Source: JBELHJ01 sp042091495
GTDB lineage: Bacteria > Bacteroidota > Bacteroidia > Flavobacteriales > Flavobacteriaceae
Direction: 5' to 3'
DNA: 64,000 bases
Assembly: GCA_042091495.1 (NCBI GenBank)
Contig: JBELHJ010000006.1
Span: 3,850 to 67,849, forward strand
Both the position numbers and the translations under genes were made by a program. Each line of letters begins with the position of its first letter. Position 1 is the first letter of the stretch. Below, piece after piece: positions 8,316-17,568 of the stretch. A model generated the notes under the pieces. That model was not told the DNA's origin, made no database searches, and worked only from the letters and a program-made list of their open reading frames with translations.

Positions 8316-8704
8316 TGCAAATATTTGAGCAAACCATTCAAGTCGCAACCAATGAGATTGATTCTCTAAATCATGTAAACAATGTGGTTTATGTGCAATG
8401 GGTTCAAAATATTGCTGAATTGCATTGGAATAAAGAATCTTCAGAAGATCAGAAAACAAATTATTACTGGGTTATGGTGCAACATCTGATCAAGTATAAA
8501 GGTGCAGCTTTAGTAAACGATAAAATTCATCTCAAAACATTCATTAAAGAGTCTAAAGGGGTAAAATCCACTAGAATTGTTGAAATCTATAATGCTGAAT
8601 CCAAAAAATTATTAGCAGTTTCAGAAACGCAATGGTGTTTAATTTCTAGAGCCACTAACAAACCTACTAGGATAACACTTGAATTAGAAAGTTTATTTCA
8701 ATAG
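8315..8704 (+). CDS. Acyl-CoA thioesterase, 4HBT hotdog fold
   Basis: 129-residue single hotdog domain. The motif TNEIDSLNHVNNVVYVQW near residues 12-29 carries the Asp-containing 4-hydroxybenzoyl-CoA thioesterase/YbgC signature, with Asp16. Such enzymes hydrolyse acyl-CoA thioesters; the substrate cannot be read from sequence. Its ATG overlaps the cyclotransferase stop (TAATG). A second, distinct thioesterase of the same superfamily lies at 44479-44883. Confidence 0.9.
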   Translation: MQIFEQTIQVATNEIDSLNHVNNVVYVQWVQNIAELHWNKESSEDQKTNYYWVMVQHLIKYKGAALVNDKIHLKTFIKESKGVKSTRIVEIYNAESKKLLAVSETQWCLISRATNKPTRITLELESLFQ

Positions 8705-8758
8705 CCAATAATTCAAGAATTATTACAATATATTTATATTTAAAACAAAGATTATTCA

Positions 8759-10366
8759 ATGCTTAAACGCTTATTCCAACTAACAGTCATTTTTCTATTT
8801 ATCCTTACATGGAGTTCATGTCGTAATGATTTTGAATTTGAACCAAGCACTGGAGGTCTAGAATTCTCAAAAGATACTGTTTATTTAGATACCGTATTTA
8901 GTAATATTAGTTCTAGTACATATACATTAAAAGTTTATAACAGAAGTAATAAAGACATAGTAATACCAAATATCAATCTCTCAAAAAGGGAAAATTCTAG
9001 ATTTAGACTTAATATAGATGGGTCTACAGGGAGCAGTGGTGATCTTGAAGGTAAAGTTTTTGAAGATGTTGAATTATTAGCTAAAGACAGCCTTTATATT
9101 TTTATTGAAACTACAATAGATATTTCAAATCAAACAAACTCAAATGAGCTACTATACACAGATAAAATTGAGTTTGATCAAAATAATAATCTCCAAACTG
9201 TAGAATTGGTAACCCTTGTAAAAGATGCTGTTTTTATTTATCCTGCACGTTCAGAAGATACCGATGAAGACGGCAATCCTGTTTACATCAAAGAAACTCT
9301 TGTTTTTGATGTAGATGGAGATGGCGAAGACGATGAAACAACACTTGAAGGTCGATTTTTAAACGATAATGAATTAAACTTTACCAACGATAAGCCCTAT
9401 GTAATATACGGTTATGCAGGTGTTGGAGCAAATAAAACATTAACTATAGATCCTGGTGCAAGAATCCACTTTCATGCCAACTCAGGATTAATTGTTACAC
9501 AAAATGCATCAATGAAAATTAATGGTGCTTTAAGTAATGACTTAGAAACTATGGAAAACGAGGTGATTTTTGAAAGTGATCGTTTGGAACCAGGTTTTGC
9601 AGATATACCGGGACAGTGGGGAACTATTTTACTTTACAATGACAGCAAAGAAATAGATATTAACCATACAACAATTAAAAATGGAACTGTGGGTCTATTT
9701 TGTATAGGAAACCAAGAAAACACAATACCTAAAGTTTCTATCAAAAATTCTAAACTTTTTAACTTTAGCAGCTTTGGTATATTAGCAAGAGCGTCATCTC
9801 TTAAGGCTGAAAATTTAGTAATTTCTAACTGTGGTCAATCTGCTTTTGCAGGTACTCTAGGTGGATCTTATGAGTTTACTCATGCTACATTGAGTAATTA
9901 TTGGACAAACAGTTTCAGACAGTTTCCAGCAGTACTTGTAAATAATTTCATCACAGATGAAGATGATGTAATATATGTTAATAGCTTGGATAAAGCCACT
10001 TTCACTAACTGTATTGTTTATGGTAGTGAAAATATTGAATTTTTAGTTGATCAAGCAGACAGCGAATTGGATTTTAACTTTAAGCTAGAATCGACCCTTT
10101 TAAGATTTAACGATTATAATAACAGTTATACTGGACCCAATTACAACTTTAATAATTCCGATTTATATAATAATGTAATGTTAAATCAAAACCCTGAATT
10201 TTGGGATGCTTACAATAATAACTTCCTGATTAATGAAAATTCAGCTGCTATAAATAAAGGGGATGTTTCCGCTGCACAAGCTGTTCCTAATGATATTCTT
10301 GGTGTAAACCGTTCTTCAAACCCAGATTTGGGAGCCTATCAACATCAAGTTCAACCTGAAGATTAA
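8759..10366 (+). CDS. Surface lipoprotein, probable parallel beta-helix
   Basis: 535 residues with a lipoprotein signal (WSSC, Cys21). The N-terminal region (about 30-160) looks beta-sandwich-like. An Asp/Glu-rich loop near 185-200 (DVDGDGEDDE) resembles calcium-binding acidic repeats. Residues about 220-480 carry repeated short strands with Asn and aliphatic ladders, as in right-handed parallel beta-helices. I recognise this only as a common Bacteroidota surface-lipoprotein type. Its function, perhaps adhesion or polysaccharide binding, is unproven. The gene is followed by a bidirectional terminator shared with glyA. Confidence 0.75.
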   Translation: MLKRLFQLTVIFLFILTWSSCRNDFEFEPSTGGLEFSKDTVYLDTVFSNISSSTYTLKVYNRSNKDIVIPNINLSKRENSRFRLNIDGSTGSSGDLEGKVFEDVELLAKDSLYIFIETTIDISNQTNSNELLYTDKIEFDQNNNLQTVELVTLVKDAVFIYPARSEDTDEDGNPVYIKETLVFDVDGDGEDDETTLEGRFLNDNELNFTNDKPYVIYGYAGVGANKTLTIDPGARIHFHANSGLIVTQNASMKINGALSNDLETMENEVIFESDRLEPGFADIPGQWGTILLYNDSKEIDINHTTIKNGTVGLFCIGNQENTIPKVSIKNSKLFNFSSFGILARASSLKAENLVISNCGQSAFAGTLGGSYEFTHATLSNYWTNSFRQFPAVLVNNFITDEDDVIYVNSLDKATFTNCIVYGSENIEFLVDQADSELDFNFKLESTLLRFNDYNNSYTGPNYNFNNSDLYNNVMLNQNPEFWDAYNNNFLINENSAAINKGDVSAAQAVPNDILGVNRSSNPDLGAYQHQVQPED

Positions 10367-10367
10367 A

Positions 10368-10394
10368 AAAAAGCCTGCTATGAGCAGGCTTTTT
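10368..10394. terminator. Bidirectional terminator between the beta-helix lipoprotein gene and glyA
   Basis: Nine-base-pair perfect stem AAGCCTGCT/AGCAGGCTT (10371-10379 and 10383-10391) with a 3-nt loop. A-run before and T-run after allow function on both strands between convergent genes. Confidence 0.9.
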
Positions 10395-10413
10395 AATTAT
10401 TTTAAAAATATAA

Positions 10414-11688
10414 TTAAGCTACAAATAATGGTTTATTAGCCATCATTGCATTTACTTCATTAGCTATCTCTTCTAAAATCTCATCGTTTTCATGATTTTC
10501 AATCACTCTGTCAATAAACTCTACAATTTGTAAAACGTCAGATTCTTTCAAACCACGTGTGGATACAGCAGAAGTTCCAATTCTAATTCCTGAGGTCACA
10601 AAAGGAGACTTATCATCGAATGGTACCATATTCTTATTTACAGTAATATCCGCTTTACCCAAAGCTTCTTCGGCGGCTTTTCCAGAAATATTTTTATTTC
10701 TTAAATCAATTAACATCATATGGTTATCTGTGCCACCTGATATAATTTTGTAGCCTTTTTCAACAAAAGCATCTGCCATTACACTAGCATTCTTTTTAAC
10801 CTGAAGAATGTACTCCATAAAGTTATCGGTTAAGGCTTCACCAAATGCAATTGCTTTAGCTGCAATAATATGTTCAAGAGGGCCACCTTGATTACCCGGA
10901 AATACACCAGAATCTAATAAAGAAGACATTTTTCTTAGATTACCATTCTTTAGCTTAATTCCAAATGGGTTATCAAAATCTTTACCCATTAAAATAAGAC
11001 CACCTCTAGGACCTCTGAGCGTTTTATGAGTCGTTGTTGTCACAAAGTGACAATGTGGAATAGGATCGTTTAAAATACCCTTAGCAATAAGACCTGAAGG
11101 GTGAGATATATCTGCTAAGAGTAATGCGCCAACTTTATCTGCTATGGCTCTAAAACGTTTAAAATCAATGTCTCTTGAATAAGCAGATGCACCTGCTATA
11201 ATAAGTTGCGGCATCACTTCAACAGCTTTAGCCTCAATTTTATCATAATCTAATGTTCCTGTCGCTTCTTCTACGCCATAAAAATGAGGTTTGTATAATT
11301 TTCCTGAAAAATTAACAGGAGAACCATGTGTTAAGTGTCCACCGTGAGATAAATCAAAACCTAAAATTTTATCACCGGGTTTAAGTATAGCAGAAAATAC
11401 TGCGGTATTAGCTTGACTCCCTGAGTGAGGCTGTACATTAGCATATTCGGCTCCAAAGAGTGTTTTAGCTCTATCAATGGCTATTTGCTCAACTTCATCA
11501 ACTACAGCACAGCCACCATAATATCTTTTACCAGGATACCCTTCTGCATATTTATTAGTTAATACAGAACCGGCAGCTTCCATGACCTGATCACTAGCAA
11601 AGTTCTCAGAAGCAATAAGTTCTATACCATGGATTTGTCTGTCCTTTTCAGCTTCAATTAATTCAAAAATTTGTTCGTCGCGTTGCAT
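10414..11688 (-). CDS. glyA: Serine hydroxymethyltransferase
   Basis: PLP enzyme interconverting serine and glycine with tetrahydrofolate, the main source of one-carbon units; cytoplasmic. The 424 residues match full length. Recognisable motifs are the N-terminal IELIASENF, the glycine-rich EGYPGKRYYGG, and the PLP lysine in TTTTHKTLRGPRGG. The upstream region is shared with divergently transcribed fahA and is very AT-rich, with a -7-like TATTTTTG on the glyA strand. Assignment is secure. Confidence 0.98.
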   Translation of the reverse strand: MQRDEQIFELIEAEKDRQIHGIELIASENFASDQVMEAAGSVLTNKYAEGYPGKRYYGGCAVVDEVEQIAIDRAKTLFGAEYANVQPHSGSQANTAVFSAILKPGDKILGFDLSHGGHLTHGSPVNFSGKLYKPHFYGVEEATGTLDYDKIEAKAVEVMPQLIIAGASAYSRDIDFKRFRAIADKVGALLLADISHPSGLIAKGILNDPIPHCHFVTTTTHKTLRGPRGGLILMGKDFDNPFGIKLKNGNLRKMSSLLDSGVFPGNQGGPLEHIIAAKAIAFGEALTDNFMEYILQVKKNASVMADAFVEKGYKIISGGTDNHMMLIDLRNKNISGKAAEEALGKADITVNKNMVPFDDKSPFVTSGIRIGTSAVSTRGLKESDVLQIVEFIDRVIENHENDEILEEIANEVNAMMANKPLFVA

Positions 11689-11753
11689 GCTATGTTGTTA
11701 TTAAAAATATTAGCAAAAATAACAAATACATATTTTTTATATGACAAAAAACA

Positions 11754-11761
11754 TATATTTG
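11754..11761 (+). promoter_or_regulatory. Probable -7 promoter element for fahA
   Basis: TATATTTG matches the Bacteroidota -7 consensus and lies 35 bp before the fahA ATG. No convincing -33 TTG is seen 19 bp upstream, so confidence is limited. Confidence 0.4.
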
Positions 11762-11796
11762 ATATAAAATTTTTCACAATTTAATTAACAATATAT

Positions 11797-13083
11797 ATGC
11801 CCGTATTTGCTAACAACCCAGACCGAACTTCCTGGTTACATGTTGATAAACATTCTGACTTCCCTATCCAAAACATACCGTTTGGGGTTTTCTTAACGCG
11901 TGACGACATTATAACCATTGGAACGCGTATTGGCGATACCGCTATAGACCTAGGAGCATTACATCAATTAGGTTATTTTGAAGGCATCCCTTTAACAGAT
12001 GATATTTTTTTACAAGACACGCTTAATGATTTTATTGCAGACGGAAGACAAACATGGCGGGCTGTAAGAAACAGAATAGCAGATATATTTGATGATAATA
12101 ATCCCATTTTAAAAAACAACAAATCACATAAAGAAGCCGTTTTGTTTCGATTAGATGAAATTGAAATGCAGCTTCCTGTTCAGATTGGAGATTATACAGA
12201 CTTTTATTCCAGTAAAGAACATGCCACTAACGTAGGTACTATGTTCAGAGATCCTGATAATGCACTATTGCCAAATTGGCTTCATATACCTGTTGGTTAT
12301 CATGGAAGAAGCTCTTCTATTATTCCCTCTGGTATTCCAGTTCATAGACCGCATGGCCAAACCATAGCTTCTGGTGCTGAAAACCCTAATTTTGGTCCAT
12401 CAAAATTGGTTGATTTTGAATTAGAAATGGCATTCATTACTACAGACGCCAATGATTTAGGGGAGCCCATTCCTGTTGATGAAGCTGAAGAATATATATT
12501 TGGACTAGTATTATTTAATGATTGGTCTGCAAGAGATATTCAGAAATGGGAATATGTCCCTTTGGGTCCATTTTTAGCTAAAAACTTTGCATCATCAATA
12601 TCACCATGGATAGTTACCCTTGATGCACTTGAACCCTTCAGAGTTGCTGGTCCTAAGCCATTGAAAAAACAATTGCCTTATCTACAATATGAAGGTGATA
12701 AAAGCTTTGACATAAATCTTGAAGTAGGAATTAAACCAGAAAATGCTAAAGAACAAATTGTTTGTAGATCCAACTTTAAATACATGTATTGGAATATGTC
12801 CCAACAACTGGCTCATCATACTGTTAATGGATGTCCAATTAACTCTGGAGATATGATGGGAAGTGGGACAATATCAGGCCCTACGGAAGACTCATACGGT
12901 TCCATGCTTGAACTGAGTTGGAGAGGAGAAAAACCACTAAAAATGAAAGATGGCTCTGAACGAAAATTTATAAATGACAATGATACCGTTATTATGCGAG
13001 GCTACTGTGAGAAAGATGGAACACGTATTGGCTTCGGTGAAGTTTCAACTAAACTTTTGCCTCCTCTGAAAAGTAAATCCTAA
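11797..13083 (+). CDS. fahA: Fumarylacetoacetase
   Basis: Last enzyme of tyrosine/phenylalanine catabolism, hydrolysing fumarylacetoacetate to fumarate and acetoacetate. At 428 residues it has the N-terminal SH3-like domain and the FAH catalytic domain. Metal and active-site signatures include DFYSSKEHATNVG, DFELEMAF and LFNDWSARDIQKWE. It is divergent from glyA and followed by a terminator. No other tyrosine-degradation gene is in the window. Confidence 0.97.
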   Translation: MPVFANNPDRTSWLHVDKHSDFPIQNIPFGVFLTRDDIITIGTRIGDTAIDLGALHQLGYFEGIPLTDDIFLQDTLNDFIADGRQTWRAVRNRIADIFDDNNPILKNNKSHKEAVLFRLDEIEMQLPVQIGDYTDFYSSKEHATNVGTMFRDPDNALLPNWLHIPVGYHGRSSSIIPSGIPVHRPHGQTIASGAENPNFGPSKLVDFELEMAFITTDANDLGEPIPVDEAEEYIFGLVLFNDWSARDIQKWEYVPLGPFLAKNFASSISPWIVTLDALEPFRVAGPKPLKKQLPYLQYEGDKSFDINLEVGIKPENAKEQIVCRSNFKYMYWNMSQQLAHHTVNGCPINSGDMMGSGTISGPTEDSYGSMLELSWRGEKPLKMKDGSERKFINDNDTVIMRGYCEKDGTRIGFGEVSTKLLPPLKSKS

Positions 13084-13084
13084 T

Positions 13085-13117
13085 AAAAAAAGCATCTTTT
13101 AAAAGATGCTTTTTTTA
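13085..13117. terminator. Bidirectional terminator between fahA and ytxJ
   Basis: Perfect palindrome AGCATCTTTT/AAAAGATGCT (13091-13110), flanked by an A-run and a T-run. The ytxJ stop codon lies in its right edge. Confidence 0.88.
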
Positions 13118-13510
13118 TGCGTACTGTTCTAAATCTATATTGTTAATTGCACCATGTGAATCATGAATAATCACTTCACCGTTTTTAATTATTAATAATT
13201 GTGGTGATTGATGTTGGACATTTAAAGTTTCTGAAACAGCACTTGATACCTCTCTGTAATTCAATAAATCTATAAGATAAAGGTCATAAGAATTTGAATC
13301 TAAATTAAAATCAGCTTCAAAATTTTTTAATACCATTCTACTAACTCCACAGCGTGTTGAGTGTTTAAAAATAGCTTGTGGTTTCGTTTTAGAAGCTTCA
13401 TTAATCATAGAAAGTTGTTCAACCGAAGTTAAAGATTTCCATTCAACTCGTTTAATATTATGATTTTCACTATCCGAATCTGAACTTAATATATTTTTAA
13501 ATATTCCCAT
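13115..13510 (-). CDS. ytxJ: Bacillithiol-system redox-active protein YtxJ
   Basis: 131 residues of the YtxJ/DUF2847 family, a monothiol thioredoxin-fold protein thought to act as a bacilliredoxin-type disulfide reductase for bacillithiolated proteins. The active cysteine is in FKHSTRCGVSRM (about residue 54). The family is found in organisms that make bacillithiol, which includes many Flavobacteriia, so its presence supports that the host uses bacillithiol (inference). It is monocistronic and shares a terminator with fahA. Confidence 0.92.
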   Translation of the reverse strand: MGIFKNILSSDSDSENHNIKRVEWKSLTSVEQLSMINEASKTKPQAIFKHSTRCGVSRMVLKNFEADFNLDSNSYDLYLIDLLNYREVSSAVSETLNVQHQSPQLLIIKNGEVIIHDSHGAINNIDLEQYA

Positions 13511-13652
13511 ATAATTTTATAAAATAAAAAACCTAACCATTACGACAAAAAGTCAGCAAAACCAAGGGTTTTACAGACATATTGACATGTAATTATACTT
13601 GGTAAGATTATTGTCAAACATTAATTAATAATTGCAAAAATATAAAAGAGAT

Positions 13653-16253
13653 ATGAACTTTAATAACTATACGATAAAATCACAAGAAGCCATTCAGCAA
13701 GCTCAAGTAATTGCTAATGGATTTGAACATCAACAAATTGAAAACGAACATATTTTTAAGGGTATTCTTCAGACTGATGATAACGTTTTACCATATTTAT
13801 TAAAAAAATATGAAGTCGATAAAGACACTTTAACTAAAGTGATTGAAGCTGAGTTAAAACGTTATCCTAAAGTATCTGGTGGACAAATTACTTTGTCTCA
13901 AAATACTGGAAAAACTCTAACTCAAGCACAGACTATTGCTAATAAAATGAAAGATGACTATGTAACTATTGAACATTTAATATTAGCAATTATAGATAGT
14001 AAAAGTGCGGTTTCTAAAATTTTAAACGAACACGGTGTTACTAAAAAAAATCTTAAATCTTTAATTACTGAAATGAGAAAAGGTGAACGGGTTTCCTCAC
14101 AATCGCAAGAAGAAACATTTAATGCCCTTAATAAATATGCAAAAAACTTAAATCAACTAGCCATTGAAAAAAAATTAGATCCTGTAATTGGAAGGGATGA
14201 AGAAATAAGAAGAGTACTTCAAATTCTTTCCAGAAGGACTAAAAACAACCCCATACTTGTTGGTGAGCCTGGAACCGGAAAAACAGCAATTGCTGAGGGT
14301 CTAGCCCATAGAATTGTTGATGGCGATATTCCAGAAAATTTAAAAAACAAGCAATTATTTGCATTGGATATGGGTGCATTAATTGCAGGTGCAAAATACA
14401 AGGGAGAATTTGAAGAACGTTTAAAGGCTGTAATAAAAGAAGTAACTAATAGTACAGGTGACATTGTACTGTTTATAGATGAAATACACACCCTTGTTGG
14501 TGCTGGTGGCGGACAAGGGGCTATGGACGCAGCAAACATATTAAAACCTGCTTTAGCCCGAGGTGAATTAAGAGCTATAGGAGCAACAACGCTTGACGAA
14601 TACCAAAAGTATTTTGAGAAAGACAAGGCTTTAGAAAGACGTTTTCAAAAAGTGATTGTTGACGAGCCCGATACTGAAAATGCCATATCTATTTTAAGAG
14701 GTATAAAAGAAAAATATGAAATTCATCATAAAGTAAGGATTAAAGATGAAGCTATCATAGGTGCTGTAGAACTTTCTGAACGATACATTACTAACAGGTT
14801 CTTACCTGATAAAGCTATTGACTTAATGGATGAAGCTGCCTCTAAACTTAGAATGGAAATTAATTCGAAACCTGAAGAATTAGATGTTCTTGATAGAAAA
14901 ATAATGCAGTTAGAAATTGAAATTGAAGCTATAAAAAGAGAAAAAGACGAAAGTAAACTCAAAATATTACGCAATGATTTAGCTAATTTTAAAGAAGAAC
15001 GTAATGGTATTAATGCAAAATGGCTTAGTGAAAAATCTTTAGTTGATAGAATACAACAAGCAAAATCTAATATAGAGTCTTATAAAAATGAAGCGGATAC
15101 CGCAGAACGAAATGGAGACTATGGTAAAGTTGCTGAATTACGCTATGGAAAAATTAAGTCTGAAGAAGAGTTACTTGAAAACCTTCAAAACGAACTAAAA
15201 GCAAATGAAGAAGAACACAGCTTAATTAAAGAAGAAGTTAATTACGAAGACATTGCTGAAGTTGTAGCTAAATGGACTGGTATTCCAGTTACCAAAATGA
15301 TTGAAAGTGAACGTAGTAAGTTACTAAAACTCGAAGAGCAACTTCACAAAAAAGTGGTTGGCCAAGAGGAAGCAATAACAGCAGTAAGTGATGCGGTTCG
15401 TAGATCAAGGGCAGGATTACAAAACCCCAATAAACCCATAGGATCTTTCTTATTTTTGGGAACAACTGGCGTTGGAAAAACAGAGTTAGCAAAAGCGCTT
15501 GCTGCTTACTTATTTAATGATGAAAATGCGATGACTAGAATAGACATGAGTGAATACCAGGAGCGTCATGCAGTAAGCCGACTTGTAGGAGCCCCTCCAG
15601 GTTATGTAGGCTATGACGAGGGAGGTCAATTAACAGAAGCCGTAAGAAGAAAACCATATTCTGTTGTACTGCTTGATGAAATTGAAAAAGCGCATCCTGA
15701 CACTTTTAATATCTTACTTCAAGTACTTGATGAAGGTCACTTAACAGATAATAAGGGTAGAATGGCAGATTTTAAAAATACTATTATAATTATGACCTCC
15801 AATATAGGTAGTGAAATCATACAAAATCAATTTGAAACGATTAAAGATGCTGATACCGCTATGGAGACAGCTAAGATTGATGTGCTTAGCTTATTAAAAC
15901 AAAGGGTAAGACCAGAATTTTTAAATCGTATTGATGATATCATCATGTTTAGTCCTTTAACCAAATCGAATATTAAAGAAATTGTTAAAATTCAATTAAG
16001 AGGAGTTACTAAAATGCTTTCAAATCAAAGCATTACTATGGATGCTACAGAAGAAGCCACAACATATCTTGCAAATAAAGGCTTTGAACCAGAATACGGA
16101 GCTAGACCTGTAAAACGCACAATACAAAAGGAGGTTTTAAATATGTTAAGTAAAGACATTCTTGGTGGAATAGTAAATACTGATAGCATTATTCTTCTAG
16201 ATGCTTTTGATAATAAATTGGTTTTTAGAAATCAAGAAGAACTAGTTAACTAA
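13653..16253 (+). CDS. clpB: ATP-dependent chaperone ClpB
   Basis: Hsp100 disaggregase that works with DnaK to extract proteins from aggregates. From the ATG at 13653 it has 866 residues and begins MNFNNYTIKSQEAIQQ, the family N-terminus. An upstream in-frame TTG at 13632 would add seven poorly fitting residues and is rejected. It contains two Clp N-repeats (about 1-145), AAA+ domain 1 with GEPGTGKT, the coiled-coil middle domain (about 390-520) that marks ClpB, and AAA+ domain 2 with GTTGVGKT. No CIRCE element was seen upstream. Confidence 0.98.
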   Translation: MNFNNYTIKSQEAIQQAQVIANGFEHQQIENEHIFKGILQTDDNVLPYLLKKYEVDKDTLTKVIEAELKRYPKVSGGQITLSQNTGKTLTQAQTIANKMKDDYVTIEHLILAIIDSKSAVSKILNEHGVTKKNLKSLITEMRKGERVSSQSQEETFNALNKYAKNLNQLAIEKKLDPVIGRDEEIRRVLQILSRRTKNNPILVGEPGTGKTAIAEGLAHRIVDGDIPENLKNKQLFALDMGALIAGAKYKGEFEERLKAVIKEVTNSTGDIVLFIDEIHTLVGAGGGQGAMDAANILKPALARGELRAIGATTLDEYQKYFEKDKALERRFQKVIVDEPDTENAISILRGIKEKYEIHHKVRIKDEAIIGAVELSERYITNRFLPDKAIDLMDEAASKLRMEINSKPEELDVLDRKIMQLEIEIEAIKREKDESKLKILRNDLANFKEERNGINAKWLSEKSLVDRIQQAKSNIESYKNEADTAERNGDYGKVAELRYGKIKSEEELLENLQNELKANEEEHSLIKEEVNYEDIAEVVAKWTGIPVTKMIESERSKLLKLEEQLHKKVVGQEEAITAVSDAVRRSRAGLQNPNKPIGSFLFLGTTGVGKTELAKALAAYLFNDENAMTRIDMSEYQERHAVSRLVGAPPGYVGYDEGGQLTEAVRRKPYSVVLLDEIEKAHPDTFNILLQVLDEGHLTDNKGRMADFKNTIIIMTSNIGSEIIQNQFETIKDADTAMETAKIDVLSLLKQRVRPEFLNRIDDIIMFSPLTKSNIKEIVKIQLRGVTKMLSNQSITMDATEEATTYLANKGFEPEYGARPVKRTIQKEVLNMLSKDILGGIVNTDSIILLDAFDNKLVFRNQEELVN

Positions 16254-16254
16254 A

Positions 16255-16278
16255 AAAAAACCTTTAAAGGGGCTTTTT
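16255..16278 (+). terminator. Weak terminator after clpB
   Basis: A-run, a short self-complementary CCTTTAAAGG (16261-16270), then GGC and six T. The stem is only five pairs, so strength is uncertain. Confidence 0.45.
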
Positions 16279-16337
16279 TGTTGGATTTAAATACAATTCT
16301 TTTTTAATTCTTTTATTTGTATCTAAATTTGCCACAA

Positions 16338-16793
16338 ATGCAAAGGACAATTAACATACAAAATAAAAAAGCCAGATTTAACTATGAAATATTAGATAAA
16401 TATACGGCTGGTATTGTCCTAACTGGAACAGAAATCAAGTCAATTAGGACCAGTAAAGCATCTATTGCAGAAAGTTTTTGTGAGTTTAATGATAAAGAGG
16501 AATTATTTATTATAAATATGACCATAGAAGAATACCTATATGGCACCTATTACAATCATAAACCAAAAGCAGAGCGCAAACTATTACTTAACAGAAAAGA
16601 ATTAAAAAAACTTAAAAAAGAAGTTTCTACCAAAGGACTTACCATAGTCCCTTTAAAGTTATTCATTAATGATAATGGCTTTGCAAAACTTGAAATAGCT
16701 TTAGCAAAAGGTAAAAAAGTTCACGATAAGAGAGAAACCATAAAAGATCGAGATAACAAAAGAAATTTAGATAGAATTAAAAAGAATTTCTAA
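16338..16793 (+). CDS. smpB: SsrA-binding protein SmpB
   Basis: Binds tmRNA and delivers it to stalled ribosomes for trans-translation. The 151 residues from the ATG at 16338 start MQRTINIQNKKARFNYEIL, the usual Bacteroidota N-terminus. An in-frame TTG at 16317 would add seven residues and is not preferred. Conserved features are GIVLTGTEIKSIR and the basic C-terminal tail HDKRETIKDRDNKR. The 3' end overlaps convergent pcm by 4 bp. The tmRNA gene itself is not in the window. Confidence 0.97.
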   Translation: MQRTINIQNKKARFNYEILDKYTAGIVLTGTEIKSIRTSKASIAESFCEFNDKEELFIINMTIEEYLYGTYYNHKPKAERKLLLNRKELKKLKKEVSTKGLTIVPLKLFINDNGFAKLEIALAKGKKVHDKRETIKDRDNKRNLDRIKKNF

Positions 16794-17431
16794 TTTTTAT
16801 TTTCAAGAAGAGGAACAAACTTAAAATTTCCCAGTTCTTCTTTTTCATATTGCTTTTCACTTTTCCTTGTAAAAACTTGCATTATCTGTTCTTCATCTCC
16901 AACAGGAATTATTAATCTACCCCCAATTGATAGCTGCTTTAAAAGTGGTTTCGGAACAAATGGAGCTCCTGCAGTAACTAATATGGCATCGTACGGTGCT
17001 GCCTCGTCAAAGCCTTTATATCCATCACCAAATATTAATTTTTTTGGTCTGTAGCCAAGTTTAGGAAGAAACTTTACTGTTTTTTTAAACAACTCATTTT
17101 GACGTTCGATACTATAAACCTCTGCACCTAATTCACATAAGACTGCCGTTTGATAGCCACTACCAGTTCCTATTTCTAATACTTTACTGCCATTAACAAT
17201 ATTGAGTAACTGAGATTGGTATGCAACGGTATAAGGTTGAGAAATGGTTTGATCTGCTCCAATAGGAAATGCTTTATCCTGATAGGCGTGGTCTAAAAAA
17301 CTGGAGTCAAGAAAAAGATGTCTAGGGATTTTTGAAATTGCTTTCAACACAACTTCATCTGTTATTCCCTTCTTCTTTAAAAGTGAAACTAGCTTATTTC
17401 TTAAGCCCTGATGTTTTAATGTGTCTTTCAA
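16790..17431 (-). CDS. pcm: Protein-L-isoaspartate O-methyltransferase
   Basis: Repairs isoaspartyl residues in aged proteins with S-adenosylmethionine. At 213 residues it has motif I LEIGTGSGYQTAVL (about 84-97) and the downstream DAILVTAGAPFVPKPLL typical of PIMT. It is convergent with smpB (4-bp overlap) and divergent from the next gene. Cytoplasmic; no signal peptide. Confidence 0.95.
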   Translation of the reverse strand: MKDTLKHQGLRNKLVSLLKKKGITDEVVLKAISKIPRHLFLDSSFLDHAYQDKAFPIGADQTISQPYTVAYQSQLLNIVNGSKVLEIGTGSGYQTAVLCELGAEVYSIERQNELFKKTVKFLPKLGYRPKKLIFGDGYKGFDEAAPYDAILVTAGAPFVPKPLLKQLSIGGRLIIPVGDEEQIMQVFTRKSEKQYEKEELGNFKFVPLLENKN

Positions 17432-17568
17432 ATTAAAATGCAGAAATTGGTAAATAAAAATATGAGGTTAAAATTATTAAAAAAAGAAAATCTTATCTGA
17501 CTTATTAATCATTTTTTTTAACCCAATAAATATCTAAAATTAATTAGATTTGTGTAAACTCAATTTCT

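Noticed and set aside
8707..8724. AATAATTC-AA-GAATTATT dyad before the beta-helix lipoprotein
   Set aside because: AT-only short arms, no T-run; several such dyads are expected by chance in this composition.
13582..13617. TTGACA...TGTCAA inverted repeat upstream of clpB as heat-shock operator
   Set aside because: Six-base arms 24 bp apart, unlike CIRCE or any operator I can name; likely chance.
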